DNA of 64,000 bases from DATJGR01 sp963780795 (GTDB lineage: Bacteria > Pseudomonadota > Gammaproteobacteria > Pseudomonadales > Azotimanducaceae). The notes below the pieces were generated by a model. It was not told the origin of the DNA. It saw only the letters and a list, made by a program, of their open reading frames with translations, and made no database searches. A program made the translations under genes and the position numbers. Where the stretch lies: contig CAWADH010000003.1 of assembly GCA_963780795.1 (NCBI GenBank), positions 387,389 through 451,388 of the forward strand, given 5' to 3'. Below are positions 16,488 through 25,511 of this stretch, in pieces (the first letter of the stretch is position 1; each line of letters starts with the position of its first letter).

Positions 16488-16866
16488 ATTCGCCCACGTC
16501 ATTGGGATGTCGGACATGGATCATCGGAGATGGCTACATTCCCGCATCCGATATGCAAGAGACCGCAGGCTCGTCAGTCACGACGCCGCGTGCATTCTCA
16601 ACGCTGGCGACGAGATCGCGCGTGTTTCCATCACACTGTATTTTTCCGACCGTGAACCTGTTGGCCCCTATCGCATCGACGTCCCGCCGCGTCGCACGCT
16701 GCATCTTCGTTTCAACGATCTTGAAGACCCGGCACCGGTGCCTCGCGACACCGATTACGCAAGCGTCATAGAAGCCTCCATCCCAGTCGTGGTGCAGCAC
16801 ACGCGGCTCGATTCGCGCCAATCGGCACTGGCACTCATGACGACCATGGCATTCGCCAATGGCTAA
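16484..16866 (+). pseudogene. Sensory rhodopsin transducer (ASRT) family protein, frameshifted
   Basis: The sequence encodes a homologue of the Anabaena sensory rhodopsin transducer family, but in two frames. Frame one from the ATG at 16484 gives CRTWIIGDGYIPASD, the conserved N terminus. Frame two then supplies VSHDAACILNAGDE, YFSDREPVGPYRIDVPPRRT, LRFNDLEDPAPVPRDTDYAS and VVVQHTRLDSRQ to the stop at 16866. The switch lies around 16550-16580 and fits loss of one base. Repairing it gives a normal-length protein of about 127 residues. The ATG overlaps the upstream stop, and the stop overlaps the SDR start, so the operon architecture is intact. No rhodopsin gene is in this window. A real mutation, a sequencing error or programmed shifting are all possible. 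Confidence 0.85.
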
Positions 16867-17875
16867 CGACGTCACAACGGCGCCGCCCGTCGTCGTGATC
16901 ACCGGCGGTTCTGCGGGCATCGGCCGTGCAACCGCGATCCGGTTCGCGCGTGAACGCGCCAAAATCGCGTTGTTGGCGCGCGGCAAGGCCGGCCTGGCTG
17001 GCGCGGTCGCGGATGTAGAGGCGGCCGGCGGACATGCCCTAGCGATTCCGACCGATGTCGCCGATTACGAACAGGTCGACGCCGCAGCCGGGCGTGTCGA
17101 AAGCGAACTCGGTCCGATCGACATCTGGATCAACTGCGCGATGGCGACGATCTTCTCACCGATATCGATGGTGACGCCGCGTGAGTTCCGCCGCGCGACC
17201 GAAGTCACCTATCTCGGCACGGTGCACGGAACGCTTGCGGCTCTGAATCACATGCGCGCTCGCGACCGCGGCACCATCGTGCAGGTTGGTTCCGCGCTTT
17301 CGTATCGTGCCATTCCGCTACAGGCTCCGTACTGCGCCGCGAAATTCGCCGTTCGCGGATTTACCGACGCGCTACGCGTAGAGCTGATGCACGACCGCAG
17401 CAGAATTCGTTTGACGATGGTGCAACTGTCCGCCTTCAACACGCCGCAGTTCCTTTGGGGCCGCACGCACCTCCAGATGCGTCCGCAGCCAGTGCCGCCG
17501 ATTTTCGATCCGAACGTGGCCGCGGAAGGCATTCGGTTCGCCGCGCGCGGCACGCGGCGCGAGGTCTGGGTGGGATTCCCGGCGGCCAAGGCCATCCTCG
17601 GTAACCGCCTCGCACCGTGGCTGGCGGATCGTGTGCTGGTACGTCAGGGGTACGACGGTCAGCTGACGGACCGTCCGGTGGATCCGGACAGGCCCGACAA
17701 TCTGTTCGAACCGGCCGCGCGCGACTTCGGTGTCGATGGACCTTACGGCGAACGCGCGCGACCGCGCAGCTGGCAACTCTGGGCAGACATGCATCGGCAG
17801 AGTCTTCTCGCCGCCGGCGCAGCGCTTCTCGTTGCGGGTGTTGCCGTAGCGAAACGGCGCAATCGAACCGGCTGA
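16859..17875 (+). CDS. SDR-family oxidoreductase with C-terminal membrane anchor
   Basis: This 338-residue short-chain dehydrogenase has the NAD(P) motif TGGSAGIGRA near residue 16, the catalytic Ser in VGSALSYRAI and the YCAAK motif (Tyr, Lys). After the Rossmann domain (about 250 residues) comes an extension ending in a hydrophobic helix (LLAAGAALLVAGVAVA) and a basic tail, suggesting C-terminal anchoring in the membrane. The substrate is unknown. It closes the operon beginning at 11232 and overlaps the ASRT gene by 8 bases; an inverted repeat follows. Confidence 0.88.
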   Translation: MANDVTTAPPVVVITGGSAGIGRATAIRFARERAKIALLARGKAGLAGAVADVEAAGGHALAIPTDVADYEQVDAAAGRVESELGPIDIWINCAMATIFSPISMVTPREFRRATEVTYLGTVHGTLAALNHMRARDRGTIVQVGSALSYRAIPLQAPYCAAKFAVRGFTDALRVELMHDRSRIRLTMVQLSAFNTPQFLWGRTHLQMRPQPVPPIFDPNVAAEGIRFAARGTRREVWVGFPAAKAILGNRLAPWLADRVLVRQGYDGQLTDRPVDPDRPDNLFEPAARDFGVDGPYGERARPRSWQLWADMHRQSLLAAGAALLVAGVAVAKRRNRTG

Positions 17876-17878
17876 GAA

Positions 17879-17921
17879 ACCTGCGGCGCCGTTTCCCTAA
17901 CGCCTACGCTACGCCGCAGGT
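17879..17921. terminator. Inverted repeat between convergent operons
   Basis: A perfect 10-bp inverted repeat, ACCTGCGGCG (17879-17888) and CGCCGCAGGT (17912-17921), with a 23-base loop, fills the gap between the plus-strand operon end (17875) and the minus-strand operon end (17933). There is no T-tract, so intrinsic termination is not proven; the position suggests a bidirectional transcript end or 3'-stabilising hairpin. Confidence 0.55.
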
Positions 17922-17932
17922 ATCGACCCGCT

Positions 17933-19483
17933 TCATCGCCGGCACCAGTGCAGCCAATGCCGCGTTATGGCATCCATCAATGTCGTTGAGCCGTCGCTCT
18001 TACAGGCGTCGGCCGCCTTTTTGATCGCGATCGATTGCGTTGGATAGACGTGAACGGCATCGGACAGTTCGGCGAGTCCGATGCGGTTCTGCATCGCCGT
18101 TGTGATCTCGTTGATCATTTCACCCGCGTGACGTGCTACTACCGTCGCGCCGACTATTTCGTCGCTACCGAGGCGAACGTGAATTTTGACGAAGCCGACC
18201 TCTTCGCCATCTGTCACTGCGCGGTCGACTTCGTTCATCAGCACGGTGTAGCTCTTCAACGCAACGCCGTTGCGGTTCGCCTGATCGACATAGGCGCCCA
18301 CGTGCGCGATCTCAGGATCAGTGTAGGTACACCATGGAATCACGATCCGGCTGAAGCGCTTGCGCCGCGGGAACAATGCATTTGATACGGCAATCCGTGC
18401 AGACGCCTCGGCCACATGGGTGAACTTGTGCTCGAGACAGACATCACCGGCGGCGTACACGCGCGGGTTGCTGGTACGCAGGAAATCGTCGACCACGATA
18501 CCGCGTTCCGGGTCGCACTCGACGCCGGCCCGATCGAGACCGAGTTCTTCGATGTTCGGCACCCGCCCCAAGCCGGTGAGTACGTTATCGACGGTAATGC
18601 TGAAGCGCTCTGAGCGGGTCATCAGAGCAACTTGCGTTTGCGTGCCGGTGCGACACGCGTGAACCGCTCGCGTGTTGAGATGAATCTCGACGCCGTCGCG
18701 CGCGAGCGATTCCGACAGCAGTTGCGCGGCATCGCGCTCTTCACGCGGCAGAAATTTGATCTGATCGTGCACCAGGAAAACCTGCGAGCCGAGACGGCGA
18801 TAGACTTGCGCGATCTCCGTGCCCAATGGCCCGCCGCCGACCACCATCAGGCGTCGCGGGCGCTCGCGCAACGCAAACAATCCGGCCACGTCGAGATAAC
18901 CCGCTTCCACGAGTCCTGGAATTTCCGGCTCACTCTGGCGGCTGCCGGTCGCAACGAGGGCCCGATGAAAACACAGCGTCCGATCTTCGACCTGCAGCGC
19001 ATCGTCGTCGAGGAAACGCGCCGCGCCGAAGTACACGTCGATCCCTTCGTGCCGAAGTCGATCGGCCGCGTCTTCGCGGCTCACCCGCGCCTGGATGATG
19101 CGCATCCTGCTCATGGCTGCGCCGAAGTTCGCCTCGACGCCGTCAGGGGCACCTGCGCCAAAATGCGCTGCATGCAGCATGTCCTGATAGAGGTGGCCGG
19201 TGCGGATCAGCGACTTTGATGGAATGCAACCGGCATTCAGGCAAACGCCGCCCAGCGACGTATTTTCGATCAATGCGACGCGCGCACCATGTGCGACGGC
19301 ACAACGCGCGGCAACCAACCCCGCCGGACCGCCGCCGATGACTGCGAGGTTGTAGCGTTGCGCGCGGCGTGGATTGACCCAGTCGCTCGGTCGGCTGTTG
19401 CGCCATCGTTCGGCGTTCGCCGCGTCGTACGCCGGGTCCGCCGCCCCACGGGCCTGATGTGCGGTGTTGCGCGGCGAACTCAT
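17933..19483 (-). CDS. MerA-like FAD/NAD(P) disulfide oxidoreductase
   Basis: This 516-residue protein is a class I pyridine-nucleotide disulfide reductase (COG1249). The FAD motif VIGGGPAGLVAA (about 48-59) is followed by the redox-active pair Cys81/Cys86 in GGVCLNAGCIPSKS, an NAD motif VVGGGPLGTEIAQ and the AAGDVC segment. The C-terminal dimer domain ends with HVYPTQS, without the HxxxxE active-site diad of lipoamide dehydrogenase and without the C-terminal Cys pair of true mercuric reductase, so mercury reduction is unlikely. The N-terminal 40 residues are an unusual extension. Its ATG overlaps the upstream stop by 4 bases; it is the last gene of the long minus-strand chain. Confidence 0.85.
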   Translation of the reverse strand: MSSPRNTAHQARGAADPAYDAANAERWRNSRPSDWVNPRRAQRYNLAVIGGGPAGLVAARCAVAHGARVALIENTSLGGVCLNAGCIPSKSLIRTGHLYQDMLHAAHFGAGAPDGVEANFGAAMSRMRIIQARVSREDAADRLRHEGIDVYFGAARFLDDDALQVEDRTLCFHRALVATGSRQSEPEIPGLVEAGYLDVAGLFALRERPRRLMVVGGGPLGTEIAQVYRRLGSQVFLVHDQIKFLPREERDAAQLLSESLARDGVEIHLNTRAVHACRTGTQTQVALMTRSERFSITVDNVLTGLGRVPNIEELGLDRAGVECDPERGIVVDDFLRTSNPRVYAAGDVCLEHKFTHVAEASARIAVSNALFPRRKRFSRIVIPWCTYTDPEIAHVGAYVDQANRNGVALKSYTVLMNEVDRAVTDGEEVGFVKIHVRLGSDEIVGATVVARHAGEMINEITTAMQNRIGLAELSDAVHVYPTQSIAIKKAADACKSDGSTTLMDAITRHWLHWCRR

Positions 19484-20778
19484 GTGGATAACCAGCCATC
19501 GCGAAATCCCGCGCGTTTCAAGCCGGTTCGAATCGGCGCGCTCCGGCGCAACAAGCTCCATATCAATCCGCTGCGGAAGTTCTCGATCGACATGACGAGC
19601 AGACCCTGGTCGAGGCCATAGCAACCTTTTGAAACCCAACCGCCTGATTCGTTCAGCGTCGGATTGAAACTGTCGGGAAAACGCGCGTCGGAGCCGATCA
19701 GATGGGGATACGCCGTGAGTACCTGCGTCAACCCGGAGACGGCACCCCGCGAGTCGAACGGTAGGCAGGCGAGCGCTGCCCACGGCGCCATTGTGCCGTC
19801 GTCAGGACCGAGCGGGACACCCCGTGCCGAATACCCGAACAACCGCCGTTGGTCACCATTAGGGAGCATCAACGTCCCGATTGGCCCATCACATGCGGTC
19901 AGGCCCCAGACATCCTGCTCGTATCCCGCGAATCCGAGCGGGTTGCGGCGGGCATATTCGCGCTGGATGCGTACGCAACGGCGGGTGTTCTCGTAGTAGT
20001 CGCTGTTTCGGCGTGCCATGAACGCGTCGCGAATGCCGCGAAAGTCGATCCACGCATGAGAGAACAGATGAATGAACAGCGGCCCGGCATACAGGACGTC
20101 GACACCGTAGATCTGTTCCCACTGATATGTGGCGGTCCATGCCTCGTAGTTTCGGCGGGCGAGCGGGTGGGTCGGCGATCCCAGTCCAAGCACGTAGAGA
20201 ATGGTGGCTTCGCTATAGCCCTCCCAGTCGTAACGGAAGAAGCCGCTCTCCGGCGTCCAGCCCTGCGAGACGGTGTTGTGCTCGTCCCTTGCCCAGTTCC
20301 AATCGACGCGTTGGTACAGCGCGTCGGCAACTCGTCCGATCTCACGCTCGCAGGCCGTTGCTTCTTCGGAGAAGAACGCGCCGGCCGTAAGGACGCCGGC
20401 CATCAGCAAGCTCGAATCGATGATCGACAATTCGCACGACCAGACGCGGCGGCCGGTCTGCATGTCGAGAAAGTGATAGTAGAAGCCCATGTATCCGGTC
20501 GCGTCTGCTTCCGGACCCTGATGACTGGCTGCAAAGAATCGCAATGTCGAAAGCACCCGCTCCGCCGCTTCGGCGCGGCGCATCCATCCGCGCATGACCG
20601 CAACCGGATAACACGACAACGCGAAGCCGACCACGCCGATACTGCAGGGTGAACCGGCGCGAGACGTATCGGCGACCAATCCGTTCGATGCGTTGGTGTA
20701 CGTGCAAAAGTATTCGAAGGCAGCGCGTTGCAGCCGATCGATCAACTCGACATCCGCCGAATCGATATTCGGCCACAT
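19480..20778 (-). CDS. Glucoamylase-family (PF10091, GH144-like) protein
   Basis: This 432-residue protein matches the Glycoamylase domain family: QRAAFEYFCTYTNASNGLVADTS at the start, SIGVVGFALSCYPVA, a GYMGFYYHFLDM block, the FIHLFSHAWIDFRGI segment and GLTACDGP. Relatives include endo-beta-1,2-glucanases (GH144), so a beta-glucan is a plausible substrate. There is no signal peptide, suggesting cytoplasmic action on oligosaccharides. Its start directly abuts the stop of the GH39 gene and its stop overlaps the MerA-like gene. Confidence 0.85.
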   Translation of the reverse strand: MWPNIDSADVELIDRLQRAAFEYFCTYTNASNGLVADTSRAGSPCSIGVVGFALSCYPVAVMRGWMRRAEAAERVLSTLRFFAASHQGPEADATGYMGFYYHFLDMQTGRRVWSCELSIIDSSLLMAGVLTAGAFFSEEATACEREIGRVADALYQRVDWNWARDEHNTVSQGWTPESGFFRYDWEGYSEATILYVLGLGSPTHPLARRNYEAWTATYQWEQIYGVDVLYAGPLFIHLFSHAWIDFRGIRDAFMARRNSDYYENTRRCVRIQREYARRNPLGFAGYEQDVWGLTACDGPIGTLMLPNGDQRRLFGYSARGVPLGPDDGTMAPWAALACLPFDSRGAVSGLTQVLTAYPHLIGSDARFPDSFNPTLNESGGWVSKGCYGLDQGLLVMSIENFRSGLIWSLLRRSAPIRTGLKRAGFRDGWLST

Positions 20779-22209
20779 CTACTTCAGTTCCACGGCGGCA
20801 ACGGACTGCGGCGGCAGGCGTACTTCGAACGCGATCTGCTTTGCGTTGCGTTGCAGCGAGAGCTTGCGCGCCTGCAGGCGCGAGCCGCGTTGCATCGCGT
20901 GCACGTGTGCGGGCGTCGGATAGTCGGGTGCGCCTTGAGCGCGCCAGACACGCCCGGCATTGGCATGCGTTGCGTCTATGCGCTCGAGATACGCGTCGTC
21001 CGCTGCCGATGCATTGTCGAGTTCCACTCGGACGCGCACTGGCGCGATCGCATGGCGGGGCAGCGCGAGATTCGTCATCAGCACCGTGAGCTTTGCGTGC
21101 CCCCGCACTACCCATACGTCGACCGTGGAGTGGCTTCCAGTCACCTCGAGGTATTCATCGCCAAGGCGGTGCAACAGCTGATAAGCGCGGTAAGCAGGCT
21201 TTGGAACGCCGTGGATGTTCATCAATCCGAATCCGCCGTGGAACGCTTTCGACGGAAAGTAGTTCTCTTCGAAAATGTCCGAGAACGTCCAGTAACTGTA
21301 GCCTTGGACCAAGTTGCGCTGCTGCATGATCGTTCTGACGATGTAGGCCGCCGCATACGATCCGTCGTGAAGCACGTCGCGCGGATTGGAAGACGTGCAC
21401 CACTCGGTATAGAAGACCGGTCGCGCTCCCGCCTGCTGCCGGACTCTACGCGCCTGTTCGGTGAGCACGCCTAGATGGCTCTTCGACAGCTGCGTCTCGG
21501 TATCGTCGTCCGGGTCGCCGAATGCGTCAGTCGGATAGTGATGGGTGCTGATGAAATCGGCCGGGAGCCGCTGCGTTTTGCAGAAATCGACGAACTCGTC
21601 GATCCAGGCGTTCGCTGCCGTCGCCGGTCCACCGACGCGCAGGCGTTCGTCGACGGACTTGATCGCGCGAACCGTATGGCGGTAAAGCTCGAAATAGTCC
21701 GCTTGGTTGCCGCGCCAGAACGCCTTCAGGTTCGGCTCGTTCCACACTTCGAAATACCATTGGCGGACCTCGTCGATACCGTAGCGATCGCACCAGTGCG
21801 CAATCAATTTGCCGATCAGCGCGGACCACTGCGCATAGTCGCGCGGCGGTGTCACGTTGGCCTTGTAGTGGAACACCGTGGCCGACCCAGACGCCAACGC
21901 CAACGGCATGAAGCTCAACTCGACAAACGGGCGCATGTCGATCGAACGCAGAAAATCCAACACCAGATCGGCATTGTGGAACGAATACAGCAACTGTTCG
22001 TTCTGATTCGTCAGCGTGCCCATCCCATTCGACAGAATTCCGTGAAACCGCACGTGTCGAAACCCGAGCTCGCGCCGACATCGCCTCAGCTGATCCTGCC
22101 AGTCCGCGCGCAGCGCGAGCGTCGCGTGCCCGCTTCCCACGGTGTGCTCCCAATAGTGGGACAGCGTCGACCCGGTCGAAGCGAGATTGCATTCAAACGT
22201 CACATTCAC
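20779..22209 (-). CDS. GH39-family glycoside hydrolase (beta-xylosidase-like)
   Basis: This 476-residue protein has the (beta/alpha)8 core of GH39. The predicted acid/base is Glu in WYFEVWNEPNL and the nucleophile is Glu in VFYTEWCTSS; the RFHGILSNGMG segment is also typical. A C-terminal beta-sandwich region ends with VRLPPQSVAAVELK. Family members act on xylosides, iduronides and related glycosides; the substrate here is not known. The start is the GTG at 22209, which overlaps the upstream stop as GTGA. There is no signal peptide, so it probably acts in the cytoplasm. Confidence 0.87.
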   Translation of the reverse strand: MNVTFECNLASTGSTLSHYWEHTVGSGHATLALRADWQDQLRRCRRELGFRHVRFHGILSNGMGTLTNQNEQLLYSFHNADLVLDFLRSIDMRPFVELSFMPLALASGSATVFHYKANVTPPRDYAQWSALIGKLIAHWCDRYGIDEVRQWYFEVWNEPNLKAFWRGNQADYFELYRHTVRAIKSVDERLRVGGPATAANAWIDEFVDFCKTQRLPADFISTHHYPTDAFGDPDDDTETQLSKSHLGVLTEQARRVRQQAGARPVFYTEWCTSSNPRDVLHDGSYAAAYIVRTIMQQRNLVQGYSYWTFSDIFEENYFPSKAFHGGFGLMNIHGVPKPAYRAYQLLHRLGDEYLEVTGSHSTVDVWVVRGHAKLTVLMTNLALPRHAIAPVRVRVELDNASAADDAYLERIDATHANAGRVWRAQGAPDYPTPAHVHAMQRGSRLQARKLSLQRNAKQIAFEVRLPPQSVAAVELK

Positions 22210-23501
22210 GATGCTGCACCGAAGGCAGTCGAACCCGCAGGCGGGGACGCATTCGATACCCGCTGCACGTCGGTGCACCGGAGCGCCGCGAACGAACCCA
22301 CGCCCAACAACCCCAGCGTTCGGTCCATTTCCTCGCACAGGATGGCAATACTTCGCTCAACGCCCATGCGGCCCCCCGCGACCAGCCCGTACAACGCCGC
22401 GCGACCGATCTGAACGGCGTCCGCACCCAGCGCCATGGCCTTTACGACGTCGGCGCCGCGGCGTATGCCGCCGTCGACGAGCAGCGTCATGTCCTCTCCG
22501 ACGACGTCGCGCGCACGCGGCAAACAGTCGATTGGGGACACTGTGCCGTCGAGTTGCCGTCCGCCGTGATTCGACAGCACGATGCCGTCAATGCCCTCGG
22601 CATTCGCACGACGTACGTCGTCTACCCGCAGGATGCCTTTGACCAGAAGTTTGCGCGGCCAGCGCCGGCGGATGCGCTCGACCGTGGACCAATCGAGATC
22701 TGCGCGCATCTGCGAGCGTACCCATGACGCACTGTCGAAGAAGCGCCGGCGATCGGCGGGCACGAATTCGATGATGTTCGCGAATGTCGGCATTCCCTCC
22801 CGCAAGATCGTCGCGGCCGCCCAACGCGGATGCAGTGCCGCGTCCAACAACGACCCGCCCGAAAGGCGTCCGGGACGCGCGAAGGTGCGGCGACTCCACT
22901 CGCGATTGCCGAAGATCTGTGCGTCGGTGGTGATCACGAGCGCCTCGCAACCGTTCGCGTCGGCGCGTTCGACCAGTGCATCACAGACCGCCGGCCCTCC
23001 GAAAACATACAGCTGCCACCAGTGGCGCAGTCCTGGTACCGCAGCGACGTTTTCCATGCTGACGTTCGACATGGTGCTCTGAGTGAACGGAATGCCGGCC
23101 GCGGCGGCCGCCTCGGCGAGCATTCGGTCCGCGCACGCGCGGAAGAGACCGTTCAACCCTGTGGGCGCGATGATCAGCGGCATGGGTGCATGTCGATCGA
23201 ACAGGCGCGTCGAAATGTCACGTTGCGACACGTCTACCAGCGCATGCGGCAACAGACTGTATTCGGATAGCGCCATTCGGTTGCGTTGCAGCGTTACTTC
23301 GTCTTCCGCGCCGCCTTCGAGGTACTCGAGCGCGAACTTCGGTAGAAACCCGTAGGTCCTTGCCCGCAGATCCTCGATCGTGACTGCGCGGTCGAGCCGT
23401 GCGCCCTTGTAAAAGCGTCGCTGCAGAACCCGGCTTCGCAGCGTCTCTGCGGCGGGCGCATCGAGATGCGATGGTCCCGATCGATGCTCGAACGCGTTCA
23501 T
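22206..23501 (-). CDS. FMN-dependent alpha-hydroxyacid dehydrogenase (L-lactate dehydrogenase-like)
   Basis: This 431-residue protein is of the LldD/glycolate oxidase family. It has the N-terminal YLEGGAEDEVTLQRN block, IIAPTGLNGL, the WWQLYVF strand, the Lys in LLVKGILRVDD, and the conserved active-site SNHGGRQLDG with its catalytic His and Arg, followed by LVDGGIRRGADVVKAMALGADAV. Such enzymes oxidise L-lactate, mandelate or glycolate and can pass electrons to the quinone pool. The ATG overlaps the monooxygenase stop (ATGA). Confidence 0.9.
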   Translation of the reverse strand: MNAFEHRSGPSHLDAPAAETLRSRVLQRRFYKGARLDRAVTIEDLRARTYGFLPKFALEYLEGGAEDEVTLQRNRMALSEYSLLPHALVDVSQRDISTRLFDRHAPMPLIIAPTGLNGLFRACADRMLAEAAAAAGIPFTQSTMSNVSMENVAAVPGLRHWWQLYVFGGPAVCDALVERADANGCEALVITTDAQIFGNREWSRRTFARPGRLSGGSLLDAALHPRWAAATILREGMPTFANIIEFVPADRRRFFDSASWVRSQMRADLDWSTVERIRRRWPRKLLVKGILRVDDVRRANAEGIDGIVLSNHGGRQLDGTVSPIDCLPRARDVVGEDMTLLVDGGIRRGADVVKAMALGADAVQIGRAALYGLVAGGRMGVERSIAILCEEMDRTLGLLGVGSFAALRCTDVQRVSNASPPAGSTAFGAAS

Positions 23502-24595
23502 TCGCGCATCCCGGCAACGCGTTCGAGCATCGGGCGCTGTAACAACGGCACGTGACCGACGACGCGGATCGCCAGGTTGCGCATGCTTACCGGGGCTGCA
23601 CCGGTCCATTGCGCTACGCCCAGCACGCGTTCGCTGAATTCGATCCAGCGCCGTGCAACCGGCGCGCGTTCGTTCGTGTAGCCGTCCAGTGTATCGGCGA
23701 ACCACCGCCGCACGAACGCGTCCGCGTCTTCGATACCGAGATTCATACCCCGCGCACCCACAGGAGAATGTGCGTGCGCGGCATCGCCTCCGAAGAAGAC
23801 CCCGCCACGTTGATAGGTCGCCATCTGTCGCGCCGGGATGTGGAACGCATCCGCACGCAAGCGCCGCACGTGGTCCGGCAGATCGGGAATGCAGCGCAAT
23901 GCGTCGGCCGTGTTCGATACGGCGCGATAGCGATTGTGCGCGATCGGAATGATGAAGCCGATATTGCCGCTGTCGTGCAGGAACAAATGCGCGGCGCCGG
24001 GTTCGTGTGGCCAGCACCTGATCTGGGCATCGGCGATACTCCACATGCGCTGGTGCGTGCGCCCGTCGAATGCAAGCGCAAGCCGGTCACGCACCGTGCT
24101 ATCGACCCCATCCGCGGCGAACACGCGTGCATACCGCACCCGCGCAGACCCGGTGGGCTGCTCGAGCGTCACGTTGGCGACGCCATCGGACAGCTCGATG
24201 TCGGCGAGTCGGGTATTCCACTCCACTGTTACCCCGAATCTCGCCAACGCATCGGCCATGATCGACTCCGTCTCGCTCTGCGGTAGCGACAGGAGAAAAT
24301 CGAAGCGATGCGGTAGCGTCGACACATCGATAGTGCCCAGCCGATGGTGCTCGAACCAAACGCCCACCTGCCGGATCCGGATTGCCTCGGCCAGCAAGCG
24401 ATCGGTGACACCGGACGGTTCCAGAATCTCGAGGCTGCGAGGACTGATCCCAACGGCCTTGCTGAGCGGCGTCGGACCATCCTTGCCGTCGATGATCCGC
24501 ACCGCTCCGCCGCAACGGGCGAGTTCCAGTGCCGCCGTCAGTCCGGTCGGACCTGCACCGACGATCAAAGTGGTGTCTGCTGCATTGCGTGTCAT
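23498..24595 (-). CDS. FAD-dependent aromatic-type monooxygenase
   Basis: This 365-residue protein is a class A flavoprotein monooxygenase (PF01494). It has the FAD motif LIVGAGPTGLTAALELARCG at the N terminus and the GD motif FFGGDAAHAHSPVGARGMNLGIEDA. The family hydroxylates aromatic or polyketide-like substrates with NAD(P)H and oxygen; the short length, lacking a thioredoxin-like C-terminal domain, fits the smaller members. Of two adjacent ATGs I use the second, at 24595, which lies 5 bases after GGAGG. It follows the cytochrome oxidase genes after 11 bases. Confidence 0.87.
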   Translation of the reverse strand: MTRNAADTTLIVGAGPTGLTAALELARCGGAVRIIDGKDGPTPLSKAVGISPRSLEILEPSGVTDRLLAEAIRIRQVGVWFEHHRLGTIDVSTLPHRFDFLLSLPQSETESIMADALARFGVTVEWNTRLADIELSDGVANVTLEQPTGSARVRYARVFAADGVDSTVRDRLALAFDGRTHQRMWSIADAQIRCWPHEPGAAHLFLHDSGNIGFIIPIAHNRYRAVSNTADALRCIPDLPDHVRRLRADAFHIPARQMATYQRGGVFFGGDAAHAHSPVGARGMNLGIEDADAFVRRWFADTLDGYTNERAPVARRWIEFSERVLGVAQWTGAAPVSMRNLAIRVVGHVPLLQRPMLERVAGMRE

Positions 24596-24606
24596 CATCG
24601 CCTCCG

Positions 24607-24873
24607 TCAATGGAGAAAGTCGGTCAGTCCGAGTCCGATCAACAGCGCCAGCCATACCGCGCCGATAGCCGCCGCGAGCCGCACCAACGTACCGGCCGAA
24701 CGCAAGCGCATGAAGAAAATGGCGACGATGCTCGCTTTCGCACACGCGATCCCGAGATTGATTGCGGTGTTGAAGCCATGCAACGGCACGTATGCACTGC
24801 CGAGCGTCAGCGCCAGCAACGCCAGCAATGCGAGCCACGCCACTACATGCGTGCGAACGGCTGGGTCGTTCAT
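24607..24873 (-). CDS. Cytochrome c oxidase subunit IV-like protein
   Basis: This 88-residue membrane protein has three predicted helices (about 10-30, 40-57 and 64-86), with NLGIACAKASIVAIFFMRLR in the second, the mark of the bacterial COX4/CyoD family. The subunit stabilises the oxidase. It overlaps subunit III by 4 bases. Confidence 0.82.
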   Translation of the reverse strand: MNDPAVRTHVVAWLALLALLALTLGSAYVPLHGFNTAINLGIACAKASIVAIFFMRLRSAGTLVRLAAAIGAVWLALLIGLGLTDFLH

Positions 24874-25511
24874 GAGCGCGCCACCAGGTAGAGCAACGGG
24901 TACAAAAAGATCCACACGACGTCGACCAGGTGCCAGTACAGCGCCGCCACTTCGAGCGGCGTCGTGCGCTCCGGACCGATTCTCGCGCGCGCGACGAGAG
25001 CGATCATCGTAGCGACGACCGCCAGGCCGATGAGCAGGTGCAATGCGTGCATACCGGTCGTGACGAAATACAGCAGAAAGAACAGACGTGCGCCCATGCC
25101 GCGTACGTCGGCGGGACCCATCTCCGCCCACGGCAGCAGCGCGGCGCGCACGTCGTGTGCATACTCGACACACTTCACGATCGCGAACAACGTGCCGAGC
25201 ACGAAGGTTGCGCACAGCATCGTCATGCAGGTACGGCGCCGATCGCGTTCGATTGCAAGCACGGCGAGCGCCATCGTCAGACTGCTGGTCAGCAGCAGCG
25301 CAGTATTGACCGTGCCGAGCACGACGTCGGTGTGACGGCTCGCGGCTGCGAATGCGTCCGGATAGTGCAGCCGGGTGATCAGATAGCCGAAAAACAGCAC
25401 GCCGAAAAACAGGACCTCGGAACTCAGAAACACCCACATGCCGAATGCGGCGATCTCGCGTGGTGCGGCCGGGTCAGGCCGTTGTCGAGGCGCTGCGACC
25501 ATTGCGGTCAT
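24870..25511 (-). CDS. Cytochrome c oxidase subunit III
   Basis: This 213-residue protein has the heme-copper oxidase subunit III pattern: MWVFLSSEVLFFGVLFFGY, TSSLTMALAV, the GMHALHLLIGL helix with its His residues, and the final YWHLVDVVWIFLYPLLYL. Five membrane helices are expected, the usual short form of SoxM-type enzymes. Its start overlaps coxA (ATGA) and its stop overlaps subunit IV. Confidence 0.92.
   Translation of the reverse strand: MTAMVAAPRQRPDPAAPREIAAFGMWVFLSSEVLFFGVLFFGYLITRLHYPDAFAAASRHTDVVLGTVNTALLLTSSLTMALAVLAIERDRRRTCMTMLCATFVLGTLFAIVKCVEYAHDVRAALLPWAEMGPADVRGMGARLFFLLYFVTTGMHALHLLIGLAVVATMIALVARARIGPERTTPLEVAALYWHLVDVVWIFLYPLLYLVARS

Noticed and set aside
17933..19483. 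True mercuric reductase
   Set aside because: The redox pair is present, but the C-terminal Cys pair and the mer operon context are missing.
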